A program made the translations under genes and the position numbers. 64,000 nucleotides of DNA, from contig NZ_CP115920.1 of the NCBI RefSeq assembly GCF_040412085.2, positions 2,604,001 through 2,668,000 of the forward strand, read 5' to 3'. Under the pieces are notes generated by a model that made no database searches, was not told the DNA's origin, and was given only the letters and a program-made list of their open reading frames with translations. Shown one piece after another: positions 56,852-64,000 of the stretch; the first letter of the stretch is position 1; the number at the start of each line of letters is the position of its first letter. Source of the DNA: Vibrio sp. CB1-14. Its GTDB lineage: Bacteria; Pseudomonadota; Gammaproteobacteria; Enterobacterales; Vibrionaceae.

Positions 56852-57982
56852 TTAGTAACGCATATCTTTCGGGATAGTGACCTGCTCATTTTGCAGCTTA
56901 GGCCGCTGTCCACCCTTTTTGCGATACTGCTTAAGCTGATACACATAAGCGAGAATTTGCGCCACCGCAGCAAACAGTCCATCAGGGATTTCTTGTTCCA
57001 GCTCTGTGGTGTGATAAAGCGAGCGAGCTAATGGCGGTGACGGGATAACATAAATATTGTGCTCTCTCGCCACTTCACGGATCTTCAGCGCCATGTGATC
57101 CACACCTTTTGCGACCACAATTGGCGCTTTGTCTTGGCCTTGTTTATAGCGAAGCGCTACGGAAAAGTGCTCAGGGTTAGTCACAATCACATCAGCTTGA
57201 GGTACTTCTGCCATCATGCGCCGTTGAGCGGCTTCCCGTTGCAACATACGAATACGCCCTTTCACCTCAGGTTTACCCTCGGTATCTTTGTATTCGTCTT
57301 TCACTTCTTGCTTGGTCATTTTCAGTTGGTTGGCGTGCTGCCAGATCTGAAACGGGATATCTATCGCTACCACAATGAGCAACGTCGTACTTATCAGCAA
57401 AATAAAGTTAAGCAAGATATCCAGCGCGTGGAAGATGTTCTGGGGATAGACCTCCATACTGAGCTGGAATAAGTCCGCTCGCGAGGCGTTAACCAAATAA
57501 AACGCCATCCCGGCAACGAGCGCGACTTTTAAAATCGACTTGATAAGCTCCACCCAACTTTGCATCCCAAGCATTCGCTTCACACCGCTAAGTGGGTTCA
57601 TTTTCGACAGCTTTGGCATCGCTGCTTCCGCCGAAAAACTAATGCCCCCGACGCCCGCGGCGCCGACAAGCGCAGCAACGAACAACACAACCAAGATAAG
57701 TGTCAGTGGTAGCAGCAAGCTCGACAGTGCACCGAGCACAACATCAAAGAGTTTGGTGGAGTCGTAGATTTCTTCTCGGGTTAAGGTGAATAACCGCGAC
57801 ATTGAACTAAACAATGCGCGCGCTAACCCTTCGCCAAACATCATCAGTGACAGCGAGCCAACAATCAGTACGGACACCGATGCTAGTTCTTTGGATCGCG
57901 CCACCTGTCCCTTTTCGCGAGCTTGTTTAAGCCGCTGGGGGGTGGCGTCTTCGGTACGTTCTTGGCCGTCGGATTCTGCCAT
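56852..57982 (-). CDS. flhB: Flagellar export switch protein FlhB
   Basis: A 376-aa protein with four membrane helices and a cytoplasmic domain that cuts itself to switch export from rod/hook to filament. The cleavage site is Asn269-Pro270 in VTNPEHFSVALRY, the same numbering as in Salmonella. The usual NPTH is NPEH here. GTEDATPQRL-like N-terminus (RTEDATPQRLKQAREKGQ) is typical. A 144-bp gap with the sigma-54 promoter separates it from flhA. Confidence 0.96.
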   Translation of the reverse strand: MAESDGQERTEDATPQRLKQAREKGQVARSKELASVSVLIVGSLSLMMFGEGLARALFSSMSRLFTLTREEIYDSTKLFDVVLGALSSLLLPLTLILVVLFVAALVGAAGVGGISFSAEAAMPKLSKMNPLSGVKRMLGMQSWVELIKSILKVALVAGMAFYLVNASRADLFQLSMEVYPQNIFHALDILLNFILLISTTLLIVVAIDIPFQIWQHANQLKMTKQEVKDEYKDTEGKPEVKGRIRMLQREAAQRRMMAEVPQADVIVTNPEHFSVALRYKQGQDKAPIVVAKGVDHMALKIREVAREHNIYVIPSPPLARSLYHTTELEQEIPDGLFAAVAQILAYVYQLKQYRKKGGQRPKLQNEQVTIPKDMRY

Positions 57983-57995
57983 GATCAGCCCTCCC

Positions 57996-58778
57996 CTAGC
58001 ACGCGAGATCGATCAAGCGACACACCTGACCTTCTACTTGTAACCAATAGAGCTGATAGTGACTATACAGCCCCGCCATAATGTACCAACAGATCATCAA
58101 ACCGATAAGTAGCGCAAACGCAAAACCGAGCGAGAAGATGTTAAGTTGTGGCGCTGCACGAGTCATAACACCAAAAGACAGGTTGACCGTTAAAAGCGCG
58201 ATAATACCGGCCAGCGCCATACTCAATGCGGTCTGAAACATGATGCCTAGCCACCCAGCCATTTCGCGAAAATCCGCGCTGGACAGATGTCCCGAGCCCA
58301 CTGGCAAGGTCTTAAAACTCATCACCACCAGTTGAATCATCTTAAGATGGCCATCGGTCGCAAGGAAAAACATGGTAGTGAGAAATAGAAATAGCTGACC
58401 TAACACCGGCGTATTTTGACCGTTCGCAGGGTCAACCATAGAAGCAAAACCTAGGCTCGATTGCATACCTAATATCTGGCCGAGCATAACAAAGGTCTGC
58501 ACCATAAATACCGTCACCATGCCCATCGCAGTACCGATAAGTATTTGCTCAGCAACAGTGAGGAAACCTTGAAACGACAACAACTCAATGGTTTGAGGAA
58601 TGGCTGGTATCGAAGGTGACACCGCCAGCGTCAGCGCAAGCCCTAAGAACAATCGAATGCGAGGTGATACAAAGTTCGCCCCAGTAACGGACATCACCAT
58701 CAACATGGCGGAAATACGCACATAAGGCCAAAAGAAGTTGGTTAGCCAATCAAGGACGTCACTCGCTGGGTATTCCAT
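57996..58778 (-). CDS. fliR: Flagellar export apparatus protein FliR
   Basis: A 260-aa integral membrane protein with about six hydrophobic segments; start MEYPASDVLDWLTNFFWPYVRI. It joins FliP and FliQ in the helical core of the export gate. It lies six bases after fliQ and 13 before flhB. Confidence 0.95.
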   Translation of the reverse strand: MEYPASDVLDWLTNFFWPYVRISAMLMVMSVTGANFVSPRIRLFLGLALTLAVSPSIPAIPQTIELLSFQGFLTVAEQILIGTAMGMVTVFMVQTFVMLGQILGMQSSLGFASMVDPANGQNTPVLGQLFLFLTTMFFLATDGHLKMIQLVVMSFKTLPVGSGHLSSADFREMAGWLGIMFQTALSMALAGIIALLTVNLSFGVMTRAAPQLNIFSLGFAFALLIGLMICWYIMAGLYSHYQLYWLQVEGQVCRLIDLAC

Positions 58779-58784
58779 GCGGGC

Positions 58785-59054
58785 TTACCATAGTACCAAT
58801 GGGAGACGCTCGATGATTTCATAAAAAAACTCCATCATCATCTGCGTGCCCCAATGGGCAAACGCCATCAGTGCCAAAATAGTGACAATCAATCTTGGCA
58901 AAAAACTTAACGTCTGCTCGTTAATCGAAGTCGCGGCTTGAAAGATAGCCACAACAAGACCGACTAAAAGGCTCGGCACTACGATGGCACAAACCAGCAG
59001 CAATACCAGCCACAGCGCATCTCTAAACAGTTCGACAAACATCTCAGGAGTCAT
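58785..59054 (-). CDS. fliQ: Flagellar export apparatus protein FliQ
   Basis: An 89-aa protein with two membrane helices (LWLVLLLVCAIVVPSLLVG and PRLIVTILALMAFAHWG) and the conserved AIFQAATSINEQTLSFLP loop. Four copies sit around the FliP5-FliR1 core. Confidence 0.95.
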   Translation of the reverse strand: MTPEMFVELFRDALWLVLLLVCAIVVPSLLVGLVVAIFQAATSINEQTLSFLPRLIVTILALMAFAHWGTQMMMEFFYEIIERLPLVLW

Positions 59055-59067
59055 AATGCTACTCCAG

Positions 59068-59946
59068 CTACAAGGCGAAACTGCCGGCCAAGGTGGAAAG
59101 AATCAGATTCCATCCATCCACCAGCACGAACAACATCAGTTTAAACGGCAAGGATACAATCATCGGTGACAGCATCATCATACCCATTGCCATCAAAATG
59201 GACGCCACGACCAAATCAATGATAAGAAATGGCAAAAACAGCATAAAGCCAATTTGGAAGGCTGTTTTCAGCTCCGAGGTAATAAAGGCCGGGATAAGCA
59301 CCGCCATAGAGACGTCTTCTGGGTTCTGTGCGGTTGAGCCAGACATTTCAACAAAGGTCTCCAAATCTTTGACGCGCGTTTGCTTTAGCATAAAGTCTTT
59401 GATGGGCGCTTGTGCTTGTTCAAAGGCTTGCTTGGCACTGATCTGCTCATTGAGGTAGGGCTGCACAGCTTGCTCGTTCACCTGATTGAGCACCGGGGAC
59501 ATAATAAAAAAGGTCAAGAATATGGCAATACCAATGATCACCTGATTGGACGGCGTTTGCTGCAAACCCATTGCTTGGCGCAAGATGGACATCACCACAA
59601 CAATTCGGGTGAAGGAGGTCATCAAAATTACCATGGCAGGCAAGAAGCCTAGCATGGTCATCAGTGCCAATATTTGCAGGTTGACCGAATAGTCTTCACT
59701 GCCGTCTGGATTAGTCGTCATAGTAAATGCTGGAATGCCAGGCCCCGTGCCAAAGGCACTGGATGTGGTTGCACCGGCTGCGCCTCGGTCGCTGCGCATT
59801 TCGCTGACGGTAACGCTGCTACTTGGAGCAGCAGAGCTTGAGATAGGCGTTGCTAACTCTTCTTCAGCAGCACTCACACCAACAGAAAACAGTGGCGCAG
59901 CAATCAGCAATAAACAAACAACAACAAGTCGAATAGAGTTAGTCAT
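59068..59946 (-). CDS. fliP: Flagellar export apparatus protein FliP
   Basis: A 292-aa protein with an N-terminal signal peptide (ending about VGVSAAEE) and an unusually long Ser/Ala-rich stretch before the conserved part, which starts near [35 protein letters not shown]. Five copies form the gate core. It overlaps fliO by eight bases. Confidence 0.95.
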   Translation of the reverse strand: MTNSIRLVVVCLLLIAAPLFSVGVSAAEEELATPISSSAAPSSSVTVSEMRSDRGAAGATTSSAFGTGPGIPAFTMTTNPDGSEDYSVNLQILALMTMLGFLPAMVILMTSFTRIVVVMSILRQAMGLQQTPSNQVIIGIAIFLTFFIMSPVLNQVNEQAVQPYLNEQISAKQAFEQAQAPIKDFMLKQTRVKDLETFVEMSGSTAQNPEDVSMAVLIPAFITSELKTAFQIGFMLFLPFLIIDLVVASILMAMGMMMLSPMIVSLPFKLMLFVLVDGWNLILSTLAGSFAL

Positions 59947-60364
59947 TGTGAGTCTGCTTTTTCATGATTTTCGACAACTGACTAGCAAATGCAGGTTGAG
60001 AGACTTCACTCTCTTCAAGCGGCTTCTCAAGCTTTGAGATAAGTTGAATCGATTGTGAGGTAATACCCACTAAAAACTGCTCTTCACCCGCTTCTACGAT
60101 CGCGATGCGCTCTTTGGTACCAACAGGGATTTGGCGAACAATCTTAAGCCCTTGCTGATTGACCAAAGAGGGCACTTTCATGCGTTTTAACACCCATGCC
60201 AAACCCAAGATCACAGCAATCACTAATACGAGTGAGCCAAGCGTGGCAGCAAAATCAAACGGCGAACCGCCGTTAGCTGAAACTTCTGCCGCGGCATTCG
60301 CGATTCCAGAAGTCATAAACAGCGCCGCCCCTATCGTGGACAACCAATATCGATTCAATGTCAT
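59939..60364 (-). CDS. fliO: Flagellar assembly protein FliO
   Basis: 141 aa from ATG 60364. It has an N-terminal signal-like segment, one membrane helix ([21 protein letters not shown]) and a cytoplasmic domain with [25 protein letters not shown]. It is a scaffold that helps assemble FliP. The start follows GGAATTAGG; the six upstream codons in frame are not needed. Confidence 0.92.
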   Translation of the reverse strand: MTLNRYWLSTIGAALFMTSGIANAAAEVSANGGSPFDFAATLGSLVLVIAVILGLAWVLKRMKVPSLVNQQGLKIVRQIPVGTKERIAIVEAGEEQFLVGITSQSIQLISKLEKPLEESEVSQPAFASQLSKIMKKQTHND

Positions 60365-60391
60365 CAGCCTAATTCCATTCACAAAATTTGA

Positions 60392-60802
60392 TTAGCGCAA
60401 CTTCTTAATGCGCTCTGTTTGACTGATCACGTCCGTTAAACGAATACCAAACTTATCGTTTACCACAACCACTTCGCCGTGGGCAATCAAGGTGCCGTTG
60501 ACCATGACATCGAGCGACTCACCTGCAATACGGTCAAGTTCAACCACCGAACCTTGGTTAAGTTGTAGCAGGTTACGAATACTGATCTGCGAGCGCCCTA
60601 CTTCCATCGAAATAGTGACCGGAATGTCCATAATGGTGTCGAGCTTACGACGCTCATCATCAGTAATTGGTGCAGGTGAATCTTCTAGCTCATCCAGTGG
60701 CGCCGCCAGAACTTCATCCACATCTACATCAGGCGCCATTGGATCTTCACCCAGTGCCGCTGCCCACTCGTCCGCTAATTTTTGGTCATCACTGATTGTC
60801 AT
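60392..60802 (-). CDS. fliN: Flagellar motor switch protein FliN
   Basis: 136 aa. An acidic N-terminal half is followed by the SpoA domain (IMDIPVTISMEVGRSQISIRNLLQLNQGSVVELDRIAGE ... ). It forms the bottom of the C-ring with FliM and binds the export ATPase complex. It lies 52 bases after fliM. Confidence 0.96.
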   Translation of the reverse strand: MTISDDQKLADEWAAALGEDPMAPDVDVDEVLAAPLDELEDSPAPITDDERRKLDTIMDIPVTISMEVGRSQISIRNLLQLNQGSVVELDRIAGESLDVMVNGTLIAHGEVVVVNDKFGIRLTDVISQTERIKKLR

Positions 60803-60854
60803 TGGTTATCTCTACTTCTGTTATTCTGTTGCACCGCGCGCCTGCGCAGTTTGA

Positions 60855-61904
60855 TTATTCTTGGTCTAAGCCTTCAACGTGCTCAAGCTCTGCCATGATG
60901 TCTTTACCAAGGAAAGCTAGGTCAGTTTTCACTACATCTGGTCGGCGAATTTTCTCCGACACTTGCACTGCGACTTTCTCGCCAGTGCGCCCCATCTTCA
61001 CTCGGAAGGTTGGCAAATCTTCGACAAACATAGTGGCGTTCTCAGGCATCTCGATTGGGATAATATCGCCTGCTTGCAGCTCCATAAGATCGCGCAGCGA
61101 CACATCTTTCTCTAATAAGTTGACGCGAAAGTTAACCGGAACATCCATGATTTCTTCACGCAGCGCGCTGCTCCAGCGTACGTCGGTTTCCATCTTGTCG
61201 GATTGGACACCCGCATCGAGCAGTTCACGAATGGGTTCCACCATGGAATAAGGCATGACAACGTGGAAGTCACCGCCACCACCATCGACTTCAATGTGGA
61301 AAGAACTCACCACAATAACCTCGGTTGGACTGACGATGTTCGCCATACTCGGGTTAACTTCTGAGTCTAAGTACTCAAACTCAACGCCCATCACCGGCGA
61401 CCACGCTTCTTTGTAGTCCTCGAACACCGTTTTCATTAACAGCTGAATGATACGGCGCTCGGTTGGCGTAAACTCACGACCTTCAATCTTGGCGTGGAAA
61501 CGGCCGTCTCCACCGAAAAAGTTCTCAACTAAGATAAATACCAAGCGTGCTTCCATCGTGATCAGTGCCGTACCTTTTAGTGGACGGAATCTCACCATGT
61601 TTAAGCTAGTCGGAACGTACAGAGTGTTTTGGTACTCACCAAATTTCATCATCTGAACGCCGTTAATCGACACTTCGGCTGTTTTGCGTAACATGTTAAA
61701 CAAGCTGATGCGCATGTGGCGCGCAAAGCGCTCGTTAATCAGCTCAAGCGTTGGCATACGACCGCGAACAATGCGGTCTTGGGATGAGAAGTCAAAATGG
61801 ACGACATCAGCTGGATCCTGACCCAGGTCGTCCTCTACCTCATCAACGTCGTCCACACCGTGCAGTAGCGCATCAATCTCATCTTGGCTTAATAAATCGG
61901 TCAC
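60855..61904 (-). CDS. fliM: Flagellar motor switch protein FliM
   Basis: A 349-aa protein. The N-terminal CheY-binding peptide LSQDEIDALLHG (residues 5-16) is intact. The middle domain has TLELINERFARHMRISLFNMLR, and the C-terminal SpoA domain is similar to FliN. It passes the CheY signal to the rotor. It starts seven bases after fliL. Confidence 0.97.
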   Translation of the reverse strand: MTDLLSQDEIDALLHGVDDVDEVEDDLGQDPADVVHFDFSSQDRIVRGRMPTLELINERFARHMRISLFNMLRKTAEVSINGVQMMKFGEYQNTLYVPTSLNMVRFRPLKGTALITMEARLVFILVENFFGGDGRFHAKIEGREFTPTERRIIQLLMKTVFEDYKEAWSPVMGVEFEYLDSEVNPSMANIVSPTEVIVVSSFHIEVDGGGGDFHVVMPYSMVEPIRELLDAGVQSDKMETDVRWSSALREEIMDVPVNFRVNLLEKDVSLRDLMELQAGDIIPIEMPENATMFVEDLPTFRVKMGRTGEKVAVQVSEKIRRPDVVKTDLAFLGKDIMAELEHVEGLDQE

Positions 61905-61911
61905 AATGCAC

Positions 61912-62415
61912 CTATTGGATTACAAAATCGGTAAATAACACACGCTCAACCACTGGCGAACCTACTACTTGGCTGAGGCTTGCTTGAACATCAGTGGTCG
62001 CCTGATCACGAAGCTCGACACGACCTGTCGAACTGCGCAGTTGCTCTACCGTCGCAGAGGCAAACGTTGAAAGCAGAGTGCTTTCAATTAATGGTGAATG
62101 GTAACGCGCTTGACTCTCGTTATCTAAGCCACGCACCATAAGCTGAACTTTGATCTGCACCATACGATCGCGCTGCTTGCCAGATGCATTAAACACAAAT
62201 GGCTGGGCGAGATTGACATAAGAAATCGGGTCAACAGGTACCGCAGCACCTCCAGAAGCACTTTGGGTAGGCGATGATGCGCTCACTGTGTCATCTGAGC
62301 TCAAAATCCAGTATGCGCCACCTCCTACACCAAGTAGTACCACGACAGCGGCAACAATAATAATCAGCATCTTTTTGCTGTTGTTTTTTGCGGGTTGTAA
62401 ACTTTCTTCAGCCAT
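61912..62415 (-). CDS. fliL: Flagellar basal body protein FliL
   Basis: A 167-aa protein with one membrane helix (MLIIIVAAVVVLLGVGGGAYWIL, about 15-37), a Ser/Ala linker and a periplasmic stomatin-like domain (YVNLAQPFVFNASGKQRDRMVQIKVQLMV). It sits near the stator and supports torque. First of the FliLMNOPQR group, 91 bases after fliK. Confidence 0.95.
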   Translation of the reverse strand: MAEESLQPAKNNSKKMLIIIVAAVVVLLGVGGGAYWILSSDDTVSASSPTQSASGGAAVPVDPISYVNLAQPFVFNASGKQRDRMVQIKVQLMVRGLDNESQARYHSPLIESTLLSTFASATVEQLRSSTGRVELRDQATTDVQASLSQVVGSPVVERVLFTDFVIQ

Positions 62416-62464
62416 AACTCTTCAACTACTGCGTTACTTTGTTTTAGACATAGTCACTTCTACT

Positions 62465-62527
62465 TTATGCATCGTAATTTTTACCTTATGCATCGTAATT
62501 TTTACCTTATGCATAGTAACTTATGCC
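62465..62527 (-). repeat. Three 21-bp repeats spanning the fliK stop codon
   Basis: Units at 62527-62507 (last seven codons of fliK, GISYYA-stop), 62506-62486 and 62485-62465 (each reading GKNYDA-stop in frame). The last two are identical. Each unit is seven codons ending in TAA, so the end of the gene has been copied twice behind itself. Confidence 0.9.
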
Positions 62528-64000
62528 ATCTTTATTCTGTTTTACTGCGACTTCAACGCTCGTGCCATTTTCAACACTGTCTACGTCACCGCTGCCATTT
62601 GATGCGCTATTCCCAGAGCCGCCCGTACCAGACCCGTTTGACGCATGGCGTTGCTGCTGACCTTGCTGCTGTACGGACGTGTCCGCCAACTGAATGCCTT
62701 GCTGTGACAACATTTCACGCAGCCTTGGCATCGCCTGGTCAACCATATCGCGAGTCTGCTGGTTTTGAACGGTAAAGTGCACCGTTGCCGAATCGTTGTT
62801 AAGGCTCATGCGAATTTGCATGCGTCCTAACTCAGGTGGATCAAGACGAATATCGACGTGCTTTAAGTTCTTCGACATCATCATTTGTACACGCTCAGCA
62901 ACCTGATCACTGGCATTTTCTTTTGTCAGTACCATTGGTGATTGAACCGCAGAGGCGGCCGGCGTCTGCTGCTCAGCACGCAATTGCTGGGTCGCCGTTA
63001 ATGCGCCTGTTGCTTGTAGCGCGGTGTCATTACCCAAACCCGCCGGATTTTGAGTTTTATTAGCGCCTTTAATTCCATTGATATTCGCCCCAGCCACTTG
63101 CGTGCCCATCGGCGAACCTGCTTTGGTTGCATCGGTACCACCAAGCTCTTTACCACCCGTCATCATCGCTGCGGCAGCGGCCATTTCACCAGCGGGTTGG
63201 CTGGCGGCTTGAGCACCTTGAACCGGTATTTGAACCGAACTGACTTGTGCACTAACTTGCGCCTGAGCTTGAGGAGCAGCGCCAGCAGAAAGTGTGCCAG
63301 CCTGAGACGTTGCTGCAGGCGGCATTTTATCCGCTGCCAAAGCAGTACCGGTAAGTGCTGCTTTCGCTTCTGATTTGGCGGCAAGTTCCGCGTCGGATTT
63401 ACTCCAAGCAATGTTTGCTTGCGGCTTGCCCTCGCCTTCAGCGGCGAGCGTAGTTTTAGCTTCAGAGGCTTGCGTCAATTTACCGTCAGAAGCGTGGGCA
63501 CCCGCCGCTGATGCCGCGAGTACTGTATTCGAACCTTGAGCCTGTTTACTGGCTAGCTCTGTCTTATCGCCAGTTAGCGAAGAGGTTATTTGTTCCGCTG
63601 TCTGCGAAGAAGGCTGCGATGAAGGCTGCGCTTGCTCGGCGGCGACAACGCCTGCTGCTACTGCGCCTGCAACTTTCTCAGTTTCACCATCAACGGGATT
63701 TTTTAGGGCTTTATTGGATTCGTCTAGACGCGAAAGCAGTTCTGCATTTTCAGACATGGCTTTCTCGGCATCTGCGCCAGTTTTCGTCGCATTGTTGCCA
63801 GGCTGGTCTACTGAAGCCTTGTTTTCTGATGAAGTCTTGGCTGCGGCTAAATCCGCGGACTCTTCAGCGTTAATTTGAGTAGCACCCGCCAGCGCTGCCT
63901 GATCTGTCATTTTTTTGACAGGCGAGTCTGAGTCTTCACCCTTCGCAGCACTCTCAACCTTATCCGTCTTTGCCGCTTTTACATCAGATACCTCTTCATC
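62507..64000 (-). CDS. fliK: Flagellar hook-length control protein FliK, N-terminus beyond the window
   Basis: The frame is open to the right edge: 30 codons lie upstream of the ATG at 63910 (DEEVSDVKAAKTDKVESAAK ... PVKK), so the real start is outside. At least 497 residues are seen. The N-terminal two thirds are low-complexity Ala/Gln/Ser, typical of the ruler part. The C-terminal switch domain is HVDIRLDPPELGRMQIRMSL through TRDMVDQAMPRLREMLSQQGI. It measures hook length and triggers FlhB to switch substrate. Confidence 0.93.
   Translation of the reverse strand, partial: DEEVSDVKAAKTDKVESAAKGEDSDSPVKKMTDQAALAGATQINAEESADLAAAKTSSENKASVDQPGNNATKTGADAEKAMSENAELLSRLDESNKALKNPVDGETEKVAGAVAAGVVAAEQAQPSSQPSSQTAEQITSSLTGDKTELASKQAQGSNTVLAASAAGAHASDGKLTQASEAKTTLAAEGEGKPQANIAWSKSDAELAAKSEAKAALTGTALAADKMPPAATSQAGTLSAGAAPQAQAQVSAQVSSVQIPVQGAQAASQPAGEMAAAAAMMTGGKELGGTDATKAGSPMGTQVAGANINGIKGANKTQNPAGLGNDTALQATGALTATQQLRAEQQTPAASAVQSPMVLTKENASDQVAERVQMMMSKNLKHVDIRLDPPELGRMQIRMSLNNDSATVHFTVQNQQTRDMVDQAMPRLREMLSQQGIQLADTSVQQQGQQQRHASNGSGTGGSGNSASNGSGDVDSVENGTSVEVAVKQNKDGISYYA

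Overview
The window is a stretch of Vibrio chromosome (marine gammaproteobacterium). The evidence is gene order as much as gene identity. The right half is the single-polar-flagellum/chemotaxis locus with the Vibrio-specific parC-parP pair followed by the ccm cytochrome c maturation operon. The middle holds the gammaproteobacterial block yfcL-epmC-aroC-prmB-smrB-sixA-fadJ-fadI-fadL-mlaA. Base composition is even and no prophage, insertion sequence, CRISPR array or foreign island is visible.

Layout. 1-84 is the first 28 codons of a secreted protein running off the left edge. 323-1179 is one transcription unit of five identical tRNA-Tyr genes in a 163/164-bp tandem array with a stringent-type promoter and a terminator. 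1246-2196 is a glutathionyl-hydroquinone reductase. 2334-8500 is the oppABCDF peptide importer (minus strand). It has a perfect CRP box far upstream, a long oppA leader containing a terminator-like hairpin and a tiny ORF, and a 3' UTR that matches the OppZ small RNA, including 14 of 15 pairing positions with the oppB leader. 8724-12989 is a LuxR-type regulator divergent from an acyl-CoA ligase and an MFS transporter. 13070-17276 holds small metabolic and housekeeping genes. 17359-19374 is an EF-G-like GTPase. 19651-20287 is a fivefold tandem array of a 135-bp REPIN-like unit.

20305-36256 is the aroC/prmB/smrB/sixA/insulinase/fadJ/fadI/sigma factor/DUF3379/fadL/fadL/mlaA region. FadR-like operators sit in front of fadI and the first fadL. 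Between fadI and the sigma-factor gene lies a strong candidate for an unannotated small RNA (minus strand, about 30617 to 30453): an FNR-type site centred about 40.5 bp upstream of the predicted start, a -10 box, a structured body, and a terminator with a nine-U tail that belongs to no visible gene.

36449-43476 is the complete ccmABCDEFG(dsbE)HI set. ccmB carries a +1 frameshift in a run of seven T. 43776-64000 is the polar flagellar and chemotaxis locus (DUF2802, cheW, parP, parC, cheB, cheA, cheZ, cheY, fliA, flhG, flhF, flhA, flhB, fliR-Q-P-O-N-M-L-K), all on the minus strand, with a sigma-54 promoter in front of flhA. parP contains a perfect 38-copy hexanucleotide repeat encoding (Glu-Pro)38. 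CheA has three copies of a DELHG motif where the CheY-binding P2 domain would usually lie. fliK runs off the right edge.

How the genes fit together: opp (peptides), the fad genes and FadL porins (long-chain fatty acids), MlaA (outer-membrane lipid asymmetry) and the ligase/MFS cluster handle nutrients and lipids under CRP, FadR and possibly FNR control. The ccm and flagellar loci support respiration and polar, chemotactic swimming.
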